A DNA stretch of 64,000 nucleotides from Massilia agilis (GTDB lineage: Bacteria > Pseudomonadota > Gammaproteobacteria > Burkholderiales > Burkholderiaceae_D). The notes beneath the pieces were generated by a model. That model did not search any database. It worked only from the letters and a program-made list of their open reading frames with translations, and was not told where the DNA came from. This document shows, one piece after another, positions 16,415 to 25,604 of the stretch (the first letter of the stretch is position 1; each line of letters starts with the position of its first letter). Location of the stretch: contig NZ_JANUHB010000002.1 of the NCBI RefSeq assembly GCF_024756255.1, forward strand, positions 62,001-126,000. Reading direction: 5' to 3'. Made by a program: the position numbers and the translations under genes.

Positions 16415-17431
16415 ATGTCGGTAATGACACGCAGGGCCCTGCTGGGCGCGCTCGCCACCAGTCCACTCTGGATGAACCCGGTTTGGGCGCAGTCGTCCAA
16501 CCTGAAGATCTCGCACCAGTTCCCGGGCGGCAGCGTCGCCGAGGGCGATTTCCGTGACCGCCTGTGCCGCATGTTCGCGGCCGAAGTGGAAAAGCGCACG
16601 CGCGGCGCCCTGAAGTTCTCGATCTACCCGGGCTCGTCGCTGATGAAGACGAACGCCCAGTTCTCGGCCATGCGCAAGGGCGCGCTCGACATGTCGCTGG
16701 TGCCGCTGTCGTACGCGGGCGGCGAAGTCCCCGAGGTGAACATCGGCCTGATGCCGGGCCTGGTGACCTCGTACGACCAGGGCATGGCATGGAAGAACAG
16801 CGAAGTGGGCAAGGAGCTCGCGCGCATCCTGGCCGAAAAAGGCATCGTGGTGGTCAGCTGGATCTGGCAAGCGGGCGGCGTGGCGTCGCGCTCCAAGCCG
16901 ATCATCGACCCCGAAGACGCGCGCGGCCTGAAGGTGCGCGGCGGCTCGCGCGAGATGGACCTGATCCTCAAGGAAGCCGGCGCTGCCGTCGTCACCCTGC
17001 CCTCCAACGAAATCTACGCCGGCATGCAGACCGGCGCGATGGATGCGGCGCTGACCTCGTCCACTTCGCTGATCTCGTTCCGCCTGGAGGAAGTCTCCAA
17101 GGCGCTGACCACCGGCCGCGCCGGCGCATACTGGTTCATGTTCGAGCCGCTGATGATGTCCAAGGCCGTGTTCGACCGCCTGCCGAAGGACCAGCAGGCC
17201 GCCATCATGGCCGTGGGCGGCGAGCTCGAAACCTTTGCGCGCAAGGCCGCGCAGGACGATGACGCCGCCGTGGCCGCCGTGTACCAGCGCGCGGGCGCCC
17301 GCGTGGCCGACCTGAACCCGGCCACGCTGAAGAAATGGCAGGACATCGCGCGCAATACGGCATGGAAGGACTACGCCGCGCGCAACGCCAACTGCGCCAA
17401 ACTGCTGTCGCTTGCGGAGAAGCTCCTGTGA
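16415..17431 (+). CDS. dctP: TRAP transporter substrate-binding protein (DctP-type)
   Basis: A 338-residue periplasmic binding protein with an N-terminal signal that has a twin-arginine pair (TRRALLGALATSPLW…WAQS). The body shows TRAP/DctP features: FPGGSVAEGD, LKVRGGSREMDLILKEAGAAVV with the conserved Arg that grips a carboxylate, and MQTGAMDAALTS. I chose the ATG at 16415 because GGAGG lies exactly 6 nt upstream; an ATG 6 nt earlier touches it. As first gene of the malonate operon it most likely binds malonate. Confidence 0.92.
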   Translation: MSVMTRRALLGALATSPLWMNPVWAQSSNLKISHQFPGGSVAEGDFRDRLCRMFAAEVEKRTRGALKFSIYPGSSLMKTNAQFSAMRKGALDMSLVPLSYAGGEVPEVNIGLMPGLVTSYDQGMAWKNSEVGKELARILAEKGIVVVSWIWQAGGVASRSKPIIDPEDARGLKVRGGSREMDLILKEAGAAVVTLPSNEIYAGMQTGAMDAALTSSTSLISFRLEEVSKALTTGRAGAYWFMFEPLMMSKAVFDRLPKDQQAAIMAVGGELETFARKAAQDDDAAVAAVYQRAGARVADLNPATLKKWQDIARNTAWKDYAARNANCAKLLSLAEKLL

Positions 17432-17982
17432 GTCATGGCTTCGAGCTCGAGCAGGCCGCTGCGCCTGCTGTGCCCGACGGTACCGCCCTGGCGGTATTGT
17501 CGGGCTGGTTCGACGGCTTCAACAGGCTGCTGTTGAAGCTGTCGATGCTGGCCATCCTCGCCACCTCGCTGGTGCTCACCTACTCGGTCGCGACGCGCTA
17601 CTTCTTCAAGTCGCCGACCGACTGGCAGGACGAGGCATCGGTGTTCATGCTGGTAGGGATGACGTTCTTCTGCACCGCCTGGGTCCAGTCGCAGCGCGGG
17701 CACATCGGGATCGAGGCGCTCGCTTCGGTGCTGCCGCGCCGGGTCAACGTGGTGCGGCTGTTCGTGGTGGACCTGCTCTCAACGGCGTTCTGCGCCTTCT
17801 TCGCCTGGAAGGCGTGGGCGCTGTGCCATGAGGCGTGGGTGGACGGCCAGACCACGTCGTCCACGTTCGCCCCGCCGCTGTGGATCCCGTATTCGATGAT
17901 GGCAGCCGGCATGACGATCCTGACGCTGCAGCTGCTGCTGCAGGTACTGATGCACTTTACCGGCAAAGGGAAGACGGCATGA
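17428..17982 (+). CDS. dctQ: TRAP transporter small permease (DctQ-type)
   Basis: A 184-residue four-helix membrane protein. The DctQ signature region TDWQDEASVFMLVGMTFF…RGHIGIEAL is clear. It starts with GTG overlapping the dctP stop by 4 nt and overlaps dctM by 4 nt. With DctP and DctM it forms a sodium-driven tripartite importer. Confidence 0.9.
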   Translation: MSHGFELEQAAAPAVPDGTALAVLSGWFDGFNRLLLKLSMLAILATSLVLTYSVATRYFFKSPTDWQDEASVFMLVGMTFFCTAWVQSQRGHIGIEALASVLPRRVNVVRLFVVDLLSTAFCAFFAWKAWALCHEAWVDGQTTSSTFAPPLWIPYSMMAAGMTILTLQLLLQVLMHFTGKGKTA

Positions 17983-19328
17983 GCGATTTGACCCTAGGCG
18001 CGCTGTACGGCGCAATCACCCTGCTGGTGATGTTTTCCGGGATGCCGATCGCGTTCGCGCTCGGCGTCGTGGCCACCGGTTTCATGTACTTCTTCATGCC
18101 GCCCATGTCGCTCGACACGATCGCCCAGAACGTGTACGAGGAGATGGCGTCGATCACCCTGCTCTCGATCCCGCTGTTCATCCTGAAGGGCGCGGCGATC
18201 GGCAAGTCACCCGCCGGGCGTGACCTGTACGCGGCCATCCACGCCTGGCTGCACAAGGTGCCGGGCGGCCTGGGCATCGCCAACGTGTTTGCCTGCGCGC
18301 TGTTCGCGGCCATGGCCGGCTCCTCGCCCGCTACCTGCTCGGCTATTGGCTCGGCCGGCATTCCCGAAATGCGCAAGCGCGGCTATTCGCCCGGTTTCGC
18401 GGCCGGCATCATCGCCGCCGGCGGCACCCTGGGCATTCTGCTGCCGCCGTCGATCACCATGATCTTGTATGCAGTGGCCGCCGAGCAGTCGCTGGGCCGC
18501 CTGTTCCTGGCCGGGATCGGCCCCGGCATGCTGCTGGTGCTGCTGTTCGCGGGCTATGCGGTGTACCGCGCACGTAAGGAATATGGCCTGGCGCTGGCGG
18601 CCTATGAAGGCAGTGGCGTGCAGTCGGCCTACCTGGATAAAGAACACTTCACGCTGTCGCAGAAGGTGGAGATGCTGCCGCGCGTGCTGCCCTTCGTGAC
18701 CCTCCTGATCGGCGTGATGATCGCGCTGTACGGCGGCTACGCCACCCCGTCCGAAACCGCGGGCCTGGGCGCGCTGCTGGCGCTGGTGCTGATCGCGATC
18801 GTGTACCGCGTGTGGAAGCCAAAAGACCTGTCGCCGATCCTGTCCTCGACGATCAAGGAGTCGACGATGCTGCTGCTGATCATCGGCATGTCGCTCCTGT
18901 ATTCGTACGTGATGAGCTACCTGCACATCAGCCAGTCCGCGGCGCAGTTCGTGGTGGACATGCACCTGTCGCGCTGGGTGCTGCTGGCGGTGATCCTGCT
19001 GATGGTGGTGGTGCTGGGCTTCTTCCTGCCGCCGGTGTCGATCATCCTGATGACCGCGCCGATCATCCTGCCGCCGCTGAAGGCTGCCGGCTTCGACCTG
19101 ATCTGGTTCGGCATCGTGATGACGATCGTGATGGAGATGGGCCTGATCCACCCGCCGGTGGGGCTGAACATCTTCGTCATCAAGAACATCGCGCCCGACA
19201 TCCCGCTGCGCGACGTGATCATGGGCGTGCTGCCGTTCGTGGTGCTGATGGCGCTGGCCGTGGTGCTGCTGTGTGTGTTCCCGTCGATCTCGACCGCGCT
19301 GCCGAACATGCTGATGGGAGCCGCATGA
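17979..19328 (+). CDS. dctM: TRAP transporter large permease (DctM-type)
   Basis: A 449-residue polytopic membrane protein with about 12 hydrophobic segments. DctM motifs include MFSGMPIAFALG, AGSSPATCSAIGSAGIPEM and GGTLGILLPPSITMILYA. The ATG overlaps the dctQ stop. It carries the transport pathway of the TRAP system and probably imports malonate, in place of the MdcLM or MdcF carriers of other mdc loci. Confidence 0.92.
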   Translation: MSDLTLGALYGAITLLVMFSGMPIAFALGVVATGFMYFFMPPMSLDTIAQNVYEEMASITLLSIPLFILKGAAIGKSPAGRDLYAAIHAWLHKVPGGLGIANVFACALFAAMAGSSPATCSAIGSAGIPEMRKRGYSPGFAAGIIAAGGTLGILLPPSITMILYAVAAEQSLGRLFLAGIGPGMLLVLLFAGYAVYRARKEYGLALAAYEGSGVQSAYLDKEHFTLSQKVEMLPRVLPFVTLLIGVMIALYGGYATPSETAGLGALLALVLIAIVYRVWKPKDLSPILSSTIKESTMLLLIIGMSLLYSYVMSYLHISQSAAQFVVDMHLSRWVLLAVILLMVVVLGFFLPPVSIILMTAPIILPPLKAAGFDLIWFGIVMTIVMEMGLIHPPVGLNIFVIKNIAPDIPLRDVIMGVLPFVVLMALAVVLLCVFPSISTALPNMLMGAA

Positions 19329-20995
19329 TGAACGCCACCCCGAAGGTGTGGAACACGCTGCAGCAGAACCGCAGCGCGCGACTGGCCCGCGCCGGCCAGG
19401 CGCTGGGCAATGACCTGAACGGCAAGGCGCTGCCCGCCGCGCGCATCAAGGACCTGCTGCACAGCGTGCTCGAATGCGGCGACCGCGTGTGCCTGGAAGG
19501 GAACAACCAGAAACAGGCCGACTTCCTGGCGCAGGCGCTGGCCGGGCTGGACCCGGTGCGCATCAGCGCTCTGCACATGCTGCAGTCGGTGCTGGCCCTG
19601 CCCGAGCACCTGGACGTGTTCGAGCGCGGCGTGGCATCGAAGCTGGATTTCTCGTTCTCCGGGCCGCAGGCGGCGCGGGTGGCCAAGCTGGCTGCCGCCG
19701 GCAAGCTGAACATCGGTGCAATCCACACCTATCTCGAACTGTTCAGCCGCTACTTCGTGGACCTGCCGCCGCGTGTGTCGCTGGTGGCGGCCGAGGCGGC
19801 TGACCGCAACGGCAACCTGTACACCGGCGCGAACACCGAGGACACGCCGGCGATCGTGGAAGCGACCACGTTCAAGAACGGCATCGTGATCGTGCAGGTA
19901 AACCGCGTGGTCGATACCCTGCCGCGCGTGGACATCCCGGGGGACTGGGTGGACTTCGTGGTGCAGTCGCCGCGCCCGTACTACATCGAGCCCCTGTTCA
20001 CGCGCGACCCTGCGCAGATCTCGGAGATCCAGGTGCTGATGGCGATGATGGCCATCAAGGGCATCTATGCCGAGTACCAGATCGAGCGGCTCAACCACGG
20101 CATCGGCTTCGACACGGCGGCGATCGAGCTGCTGCTCCCAACCTACGCCACCTCGCTCGGCCTGAAGGGCAAGATCGCCCGCAACTGGGCGCTGAATCCG
20201 CACCCGGCGCTGATCCCGGCGATCGAATCGGGCTTTGTCGAGTCGGTGTACTCGTTCGGCTCCGAACTGGGGATGGAAGAATACATCCGCGCGCGGCCCG
20301 ACGTGTTCGCGGTGGGCCCGGACGGCAGCATGCGCAGCAACCGCGCGCTGTGCCAGGCGGCCGGCCACTATGCTTGCGACATGTTCATCGGCTCCACCTT
20401 GCAGATCGACTTGCAGGGCAACTCCTCGACCGCCACGCTCGGCCGCATCGCAGGCTTCGGCGGCGCCCCCAACATGGGTGCGGACGCGCGCGGACGGCGC
20501 CATGCCAGCCCCGGCTGGCTCAAGGCAGGCCGCGAGGCGCGCGGCCGTTCCAACGCCATCCCGCGCGGGCAGAAGCTCGTCGTGCAGATGGTCGAGACCT
20601 TCCGCGAACACATGCAGCCCGCGTTTGTCGAAAAGCTGGATGCGTGGGAGCTGGCCGAGCAGGCAGGCTTTGCGATCCCGCCGGTGATGATCTATGGCGA
20701 CGACGTGACCCACATCCTGACCGAGGAAGGCATCGCCAACCTGCTGCTGTGCCGAAGCGAGGAAGAGCGCGAGCAGGCCATCCGCGGCGTGGCGGGCTAC
20801 ACGCCGGTGGGCATCGGCCGCGACAAGCGCATGGTCGAGAACCTGCGCGACCGCGGCGTGATCCGCCGCGCCGAAGACCTGGGCATCGACAAGCGCCTGG
20901 CCACGCGCGACCTGCTGGCCGCGCGCAGCATGAAGGACCTGGTGCGCGCCTCGCACGGGCTGTACGACCCGCCGCGCCGCTTCAGGAACTGGTAA
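19328..20995 (+). CDS. mdcA: Malonate decarboxylase alpha subunit (ACP transferase)
   Basis: A 555-residue subunit that moves malonate onto the acyl carrier protein by exchanging acetyl for malonyl. Length fits MdcA (about 550). Recognisable blocks are WNTLQQNRSARL, LLHSVLECGDRVCLEGNNQKQADFLAQAL and a C-terminal RSMKDLVRASHGLYDPPRRF. Two ATGs stand side by side (19325, 19328); GGAG is 7 nt before the second, which I chose. It overlaps dctM by 1 nt. No N-terminal signal, so cytoplasmic. Confidence 0.95.
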   Translation: MNATPKVWNTLQQNRSARLARAGQALGNDLNGKALPAARIKDLLHSVLECGDRVCLEGNNQKQADFLAQALAGLDPVRISALHMLQSVLALPEHLDVFERGVASKLDFSFSGPQAARVAKLAAAGKLNIGAIHTYLELFSRYFVDLPPRVSLVAAEAADRNGNLYTGANTEDTPAIVEATTFKNGIVIVQVNRVVDTLPRVDIPGDWVDFVVQSPRPYYIEPLFTRDPAQISEIQVLMAMMAIKGIYAEYQIERLNHGIGFDTAAIELLLPTYATSLGLKGKIARNWALNPHPALIPAIESGFVESVYSFGSELGMEEYIRARPDVFAVGPDGSMRSNRALCQAAGHYACDMFIGSTLQIDLQGNSSTATLGRIAGFGGAPNMGADARGRRHASPGWLKAGREARGRSNAIPRGQKLVVQMVETFREHMQPAFVEKLDAWELAEQAGFAIPPVMIYGDDVTHILTEEGIANLLLCRSEEEREQAIRGVAGYTPVGIGRDKRMVENLRDRGVIRRAEDLGIDKRLATRDLLAARSMKDLVRASHGLYDPPRRFRNW

Positions 20996-21002
20996 GGACA
21001 TC

Positions 21003-21317
21003 ATGGAAAAGCTTTCGTATCGATTTGAAGGCGGCTCGCGCAAGCTGCCGAAACAGGCAGACGTCGTGGGCGTCGTCAGCTCCGGCAACCTGGAAGTACT
21101 GATCGAATCGGCCCCCCTTGGCGGCGGCTGCGTTATCGACATCAGTACCGCCGCGGTTGGCTTTGGCGCGACCTGGCAAGCGGTGATGGCCGACTTCCAG
21201 CAACGCTGGCAGCTGGCCGACACGCGCATCGCCATCAACGACATGGGCGCCACGCCCGCCGTGGTGAGCCTGCGCATGGACCAGGCGGTCGAGACCATGC
21301 TGGGGGACAGCCAATGA
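21003..21317 (+). CDS. mdcC: Malonate decarboxylase acyl carrier protein (delta)
   Basis: A 104-residue carrier protein that holds the acyl group on a 2'-(5''-phosphoribosyl)-3'-dephospho-CoA arm. The attachment serine is the one before Gly in VVSSGNLEVL (Ser27). Its prosthetic group is made and attached by MdcB and MdcG, both encoded downstream. Starts 7 nt after mdcA and overlaps mdcD by 4 nt. Confidence 0.93.
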   Translation: MEKLSYRFEGGSRKLPKQADVVGVVSSGNLEVLIESAPLGGGCVIDISTAAVGFGATWQAVMADFQQRWQLADTRIAINDMGATPAVVSLRMDQAVETMLGDSQ

Positions 21318-22210
21318 GCAGCTATCTGGAACTGACTGCGCGCGAGCGGCTGGCACGTGTGTTCGATCACGCCAGTTTCGAGGAATTCCTGCCGCCGGCG
21401 GCGCGCGTGGTGAGCCCGCACCTTGGCCAGCTCGACGCGCCGGTGGCGTTCGACGACGGCGTGGCGGTGGGCCGCGCGCGGCTGGACGGCACGCCTGTCT
21501 TTGTGGCCGCGCAGGAAGGCGGCTTCATGGGCGGCGCGGTGGGCGAGGTCCACGGCGCCAAGCTCACCGGCCTGTTGCGCCGCGCGATTGCCGAGCGGCC
21601 GGCAGCGGTGGTGCTGCTGCTCGAATCGGGCGGCGTGCGCCTGCATGAGGCGAATGCGGGCCTGGTCGCGGTGTCCGAGGTGATGCGGGCCGTGCTGGAC
21701 GCGCGTGCCGCCGGCATCCCGGTCATTGCTCTCGTGGGCGGCGCCAACGGCTGCTTCGGCGGCATGGGCATCGTCGCGCGCTGCACCAACACGGTCGTCA
21801 TGTCGGAAGAAGGACGGCTTGCGATGTCCGGACCGGAGGTGATCGAGACCGCCAACGGCGTGGAAGAATTCGACTCGCGCGACCGGGCGCTGGTGTGGCG
21901 CACCACGGGCGGAAAGCACCGCTACCTGCTGGGCGACTGCCAGGCGCTGGTGGCGGACGACACCGACGCCTTTCGCGCAGCAGCCATTGCGGCGGTGGCG
22001 CGCTACGCGAGCGCGAGCGCCGAGCTGACACTGGAAGCGCTCGAACGCGAGCAAGCCATGCTGGCAGACCGGTTGGAGCGCTTTGGCGAGCTGTCTGAAC
22101 CGATGGAGATCTGGCGCGCGCTCGGCATCGCCAAGCCGGAGCAGGTGCCGATGCTGGATGCGCAAGAATTCGTTGAACTGGCCGCCGGCGCCAGGGTGGG
22201 AGTGAACTGA
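21314..22210 (+). CDS. mdcD: Malonate decarboxylase beta subunit
   Basis: A 298-residue carboxyltransferase-fold (crotonase-like) subunit that, with MdcE, decarboxylates malonyl-ACP to acetyl-ACP. The oxyanion-hole region GGFMGGAVGEVHGAKL and the block LLLESGGVRLHEANAGL are typical. Overlaps mdcC by 4 nt and mdcE by 1 nt, so the subunits are made in step. Confidence 0.94.
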   Translation: MSSYLELTARERLARVFDHASFEEFLPPAARVVSPHLGQLDAPVAFDDGVAVGRARLDGTPVFVAAQEGGFMGGAVGEVHGAKLTGLLRRAIAERPAAVVLLLESGGVRLHEANAGLVAVSEVMRAVLDARAAGIPVIALVGGANGCFGGMGIVARCTNTVVMSEEGRLAMSGPEVIETANGVEEFDSRDRALVWRTTGGKHRYLLGDCQALVADDTDAFRAAAIAAVARYASASAELTLEALEREQAMLADRLERFGELSEPMEIWRALGIAKPEQVPMLDAQEFVELAAGARVGVN

Positions 22211-22926
22211 TGGATTGGAAAACCCTGGCGAACCAGCTTTTCCCGGGCGGTTACGAGATCAACGAGCAGGACCTGTTCCTGAGCGGGACAGCGCAGGTGG
22301 CCGGCGAAACGGTCGCCGTGGTCGGCACGACCGGGCATGCGCCGATCGGCGTGGAGATCGCGCTGGCGCAGGCCCGCTTCATCCTGCAGACGGTGCGCGA
22401 GCATCCGGGGCGGGCCATCATGCTGCTGGTGGACACGGTCGGCCAGCGGCTGCGGCACCGCGACGAGATGTTGGGCATTAACAGCTACATGGCGCATCTG
22501 GGCAAGTGCGTGGACTTCGCGCGCCGCCGCGGGCACCGGGTGATCGGCCTGGTGTACGACCAGGCGCTGTCGGGCGGTTTCATTACCAGCGGCCTGATGG
22601 CCGACGCTTGCTACGCGCTGCCCGAATCGACGATCCGAGTGATGGCGCTGCCCGCAATGGCGCGCATTACCAAGGTGCCGGAAGAGCGCCTCGTCGAGCT
22701 TGCGGGCAGCAACCCGGTCTTTGCGCCGGGCGCCGAAAACTACCTGCGCATGGGCGGTGTGCAGGAGATCTGGTCGGGCGACCTGGCCGAGCAGCTTGAG
22801 ACAGCCATGGCTGCCGAGCACCGCTCCGACGAGCGTGCCGCCCTCGGCCTGTGGCGCGGCGGGCGCAAGCTGGCCAAGCCGGTCGCCGATGCAATCATCT
22901 CGGGTAGTGATGTACTCGCGTCATGA
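22210..22926 (+). CDS. mdcE: Malonate decarboxylase gamma subunit
   Basis: A 238-residue partner of MdcD with the same crotonase-like fold. Blocks include IMLLVDTVGQRLRHRDEMLG, YDQALSGGFITSGLMAD and AMARITKVPEERL. Both halves together form the decarboxylase active site. It overlaps mdcD by 1 nt and mdcG by 17 nt. Confidence 0.94.
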   Translation: MDWKTLANQLFPGGYEINEQDLFLSGTAQVAGETVAVVGTTGHAPIGVEIALAQARFILQTVREHPGRAIMLLVDTVGQRLRHRDEMLGINSYMAHLGKCVDFARRRGHRVIGLVYDQALSGGFITSGLMADACYALPESTIRVMALPAMARITKVPEERLVELAGSNPVFAPGAENYLRMGGVQEIWSGDLAEQLETAMAAEHRSDERAALGLWRGGRKLAKPVADAIISGSDVLAS

Positions 22927-23551
22927 CCTTGTCTGGCTGACTCCGGACGGATGGAGCGAGGCGCTGGCGCAAGTGCCGGCGCCACTGCGCGCGCCGATCG
23001 AGCGCTGGCGGCGTGCAAACTGGCCGGCCGTGGTACGCCGCAACGATGCCAACCTGGCAGACGGATTCGTCTGCGCCGGGATTCCGCTGCCGCCTGACCG
23101 CGAGACCGGCATCAAGCCGCGCGTTGGGCTGCAGCTGCGCTTGTCCTCGATCGACCGTCGCACTGGCGCGCTGCCGCTGCTACGCGCGGTCGACGCCGCG
23201 CCAGCCGAGTGGCGGGCCGCGCTCGGCCTGCTGCCTGACCTGCAGCTGCGTGTGTATGGTTCGCTGGCGATGCAGGCCTTCACCGGGCTGGACTACCTCA
23301 CCCCCTCTTCCGACATCGACGTCCTGTTTGCGCCGGCCGACCAGGTGGCGCTGGACGCGGGCATCGCACTGCTGTCCCATGTGGCAGAGCGCTTGCCGCT
23401 GGACGGCGAAGTCGTCTTCCCCGGCGGCGCCGCTGTGGCCTGGAAGGAGTGGCGCGATGCGCGCGGCAGCGGGCGCAAGGTACTGGCAAAGCGCATCGAC
23501 GAGGTGCGGCTGGTCTCGCCCGACGAGCTGGCTGCGGCGCTGGGGGCATGA
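22910..23551 (+). CDS. mdcG: Phosphoribosyl-dephospho-CoA transferase MdcG
   Basis: A 213-residue nucleotidyltransferase-like enzyme that attaches the triphosphoribosyl-dephospho-CoA precursor to Ser27 of MdcC. The nucleotidyltransferase core is visible as VYGSLAMQAFTG followed by the metal-binding acids in SSDIDVLF, about 60% along the protein. The ATG at 22910 lies inside the end of mdcE, and a GTG directly before it is possible. Confidence 0.92.
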   Translation: MYSRHDLVWLTPDGWSEALAQVPAPLRAPIERWRRANWPAVVRRNDANLADGFVCAGIPLPPDRETGIKPRVGLQLRLSSIDRRTGALPLLRAVDAAPAEWRAALGLLPDLQLRVYGSLAMQAFTGLDYLTPSSDIDVLFAPADQVALDAGIALLSHVAERLPLDGEVVFPGGAAVAWKEWRDARGSGRKVLAKRIDEVRLVSPDELAAALGA

Positions 23552-24441
23552 TGACCCACCTCGCAACGCCCCGCCATGCCGCCTGGCCTGCCGCGCCTTG
23601 GTGGCAGCGCAGCTTTTGCGCCCAGGTCGCGCGCGTTGCGGTGCGCTGCCTGTACACCGAGCTGACCCTTTATCCGAAGCCGGGTCTTGTGTCGCTGGTG
23701 GACAACGGCAGCCACACCGACATGAACGCCGCCACCTTCATGCGCAGCATGTTCGCGCTGCGCCGCTACTTTGGCGCGATCTGCCAGGCTGGCATCGACG
23801 GCGCGCCGTTCGGGCGGCTCAAGCAGCTCGGCATCGAGGCCGAAAAGCGCATGCTCAAGGCCACCGGCGACATCAATACGCACCGCGGCGCGATCTTCAG
23901 CGTAGGATTGCTATGCGCCGCCATCGGACGAGCACGCGCGCAATCGATGCGGCTCACTCCCTCGACGCTGCGCGCCGTGCTCCTGCTGAGCTGGGGCGAG
24001 GAGTTGGCCGGCCACACCGCCGACTGCGGTGCCGCCTCGAACGGCCTGCGCGCCGCCGCCCTGCATGGCGCAAGCGGTGCGCGCGAAGAAGCGGCGCTTG
24101 GATTCCCGTCCGTGTTCGAGGTCGCCCTGCCCGCGCTGGCCGCCACACTTGCGGCCGGGCGCGGCCACTACCTCGCGCGGATCGACACACTGTTCACGCT
24201 GATGGCGCACATGAGCGACACGAACGTCTTCCACCGCGCGGGCAGCGAAGGCGCGGCCCTGGTGCGTGAACGCGCGCGCACCTTTCTGGACCTTGGCGGC
24301 ACCGCTCATCCGGCATGGAAGGAGACAGCGCTGCAGTGCCACCGGGAGTTCGTGGCAAGCCGTATCTCCCCCGGCGGTGCAGCTGACCTGCTGGCCGCAA
24401 CCTGCCTGGTCCACAGCGTCACCACCCAGCCAATCCCATGA
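23548..24441 (+). CDS. mdcB: Triphosphoribosyl-dephospho-CoA synthase MdcB
   Basis: A 297-residue CitG-like enzyme that makes the carrier's prosthetic-group precursor from ATP and dephospho-CoA. Blocks are ELTLYPKPGLVSLVDNGSHTDMN, TGDINTHRGAIFSVG and MAHMSDTNVFHRAG. Two ATGs stand together (23548, 23551); the first overlaps the mdcG stop. It overlaps mdcH by 4 nt. Confidence 0.94.
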   Translation: MMTHLATPRHAAWPAAPWWQRSFCAQVARVAVRCLYTELTLYPKPGLVSLVDNGSHTDMNAATFMRSMFALRRYFGAICQAGIDGAPFGRLKQLGIEAEKRMLKATGDINTHRGAIFSVGLLCAAIGRARAQSMRLTPSTLRAVLLLSWGEELAGHTADCGAASNGLRAAALHGASGAREEAALGFPSVFEVALPALAATLAAGRGHYLARIDTLFTLMAHMSDTNVFHRAGSEGAALVRERARTFLDLGGTAHPAWKETALQCHREFVASRISPGGAADLLAATCLVHSVTTQPIP

Positions 24442-25337
24442 CGACGCGCCTGTTCATCCTCTGTCCCGGCCAGGGCAGCCAGGGCCCGGCGATGTTCGAC
24501 CTCGCACGCGCCGACGATCGCGCGGCCGAATTTATCGCCCGCCATGCGCCCGCCTACACCGAGGCGAACATGTTCGACAACCGTGTGGCCCAGCCCTTGA
24601 TCGTCACCGCGACACTCGCGATCTGGGAAGCGCTGCGCGGCCGTATCCCGCAGCCTTCGCTTGCGGCCGGCTACAGCATCGGTGAACTAGCCACCTATGC
24701 GGTCGCGGGGGCCTTCAAAGCGGACCAAGCGGTGGAGCTCGCGGCGGCGCGGGCGGGATTGATGGACCAGGCCGCAGCAGAGAACCCGGACCAGGCCATG
24801 CTGGCCGTGAGCGCATTCCCGGGTCAGCAGGCGCGCGCGCTGGCCGAGCAGCATGGCGTCGCAGTGGCCATCGTCACTGCCGAGGACAGCTGCATCGTCG
24901 GCGGCAGGCGAACCGCGTTACTGGAACTTGAGCGCGAGACCGTGGCTCGCGGCGGCCGGTGCCAGCTGCTGCCGGTGGCGGTCGCATCGCACACCCCGCT
25001 GATGGCTGGCGCCGTCGCGCCTTTCGCCGCAACGCTGCAAGCCGCACCGTTCGGCATGCCGCTTTGCCCGGTCCTGTCCGGCATCGATGCATCACGGATC
25101 GAAGACAAGGCGCAGGCGGTGGAGCACCTGTCGCGCCAGCTCGCGCAGACGATTGTCTGGGATGCGTGCATGGACGCCGCCGTCGAGGCGGGCGTCACGG
25201 TGGCGCTGGAACTCGGGCCTGGCGCGTCGCTGTCGCGCATGTTCAGGTCGCGCTACCCCGACCTGCCCTGCCGCTCGGTGTCCGAATTCAGGAGTATCGA
25301 AGGGATCGTGGCGTGGATCGAACGCCAGGCCGGCTGA
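24438..25337 (+). CDS. mdcH: Malonyl-CoA:ACP malonyltransferase MdcH
   Basis: A 299-residue FabD-like acyltransferase that primes MdcC with malonyl groups. The motifs are GQGSQ (11–15), the nucleophile Ser80 in AGYSIGE and His185 in VASHTPLM. It is the last gene of the operon. Only 2 bp separate its stop codon from that of the convergent moaD, so termination must occur within palindromes around 25332–25360. Confidence 0.94.
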   Translation: MTTRLFILCPGQGSQGPAMFDLARADDRAAEFIARHAPAYTEANMFDNRVAQPLIVTATLAIWEALRGRIPQPSLAAGYSIGELATYAVAGAFKADQAVELAAARAGLMDQAAAENPDQAMLAVSAFPGQQARALAEQHGVAVAIVTAEDSCIVGGRRTALLELERETVARGGRCQLLPVAVASHTPLMAGAVAPFAATLQAAPFGMPLCPVLSGIDASRIEDKAQAVEHLSRQLAQTIVWDACMDAAVEAGVTVALELGPGASLSRMFRSRYPDLPCRSVSEFRSIEGIVAWIERQAG

Positions 25338-25360
25338 GCTCAGCCGCCGGTCACCGGCGG
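25332..25360. terminator. Possible bidirectional hairpins at the mdcH/moaD junction
   Basis: Two adjoining palindromes, GGCTGAGCTCAGCC (25332–25345) covering both stop codons and CCGCCGGT-C-ACCGGCGG (25344–25360) inside the last moaD codons. Neither has a T-run. They are the only structure available to stop two transcripts that run into each other. Confidence 0.3.
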
Positions 25361-25597
25361 GAAGAAGGCGACCTCTGCCCCGTCACGCAACTGCGTGCCG
25401 GGCTCGCACATGACCTGGTTGAAGGCCATGCGCAGCGCGCGTTCGTGCGACAAGGCCTCGGCCCACGCACCGCCGCGCGCGATCAGGAAATCGCGCAGCG
25501 CGCCGACAGTGGACACCTCAGCAGGCAGCGCCACGCCTTCCTGCGACACGCCCAGTGCTTCGCGCACACTGGCAAAAAAACGCAAAGTGATCTTCAT
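25340..25597 (-). CDS. moaD: MoaD, small subunit of molybdopterin synthase
   Basis: An 85-residue ubiquitin-like sulfur carrier. The C-terminus ends in the required Gly-Gly (AFFPPVTGG), which is thiocarboxylated by MoeB. The ATG at 25597 has AGGAG 4 nt upstream. It follows moeA by 7 bp. The large subunit gene moaE, which often comes next in Burkholderiales, is absent here; the malonate operon occupies that place. Confidence 0.92.
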   Translation of the reverse strand: MKITLRFFASVREALGVSQEGVALPAEVSTVGALRDFLIARGGAWAEALSHERALRMAFNQVMCEPGTQLRDGAEVAFFPPVTGG

Positions 25598-25604
25598 GTG
25601 GCTC

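Noticed and set aside
18917-22165. A 1082-codon open frame on minus, opposite dctM and mdcACD
   Set aside because: It runs antisense to several well-recognised overlapping genes, has no motif, and arises from GC-rich codon bias.
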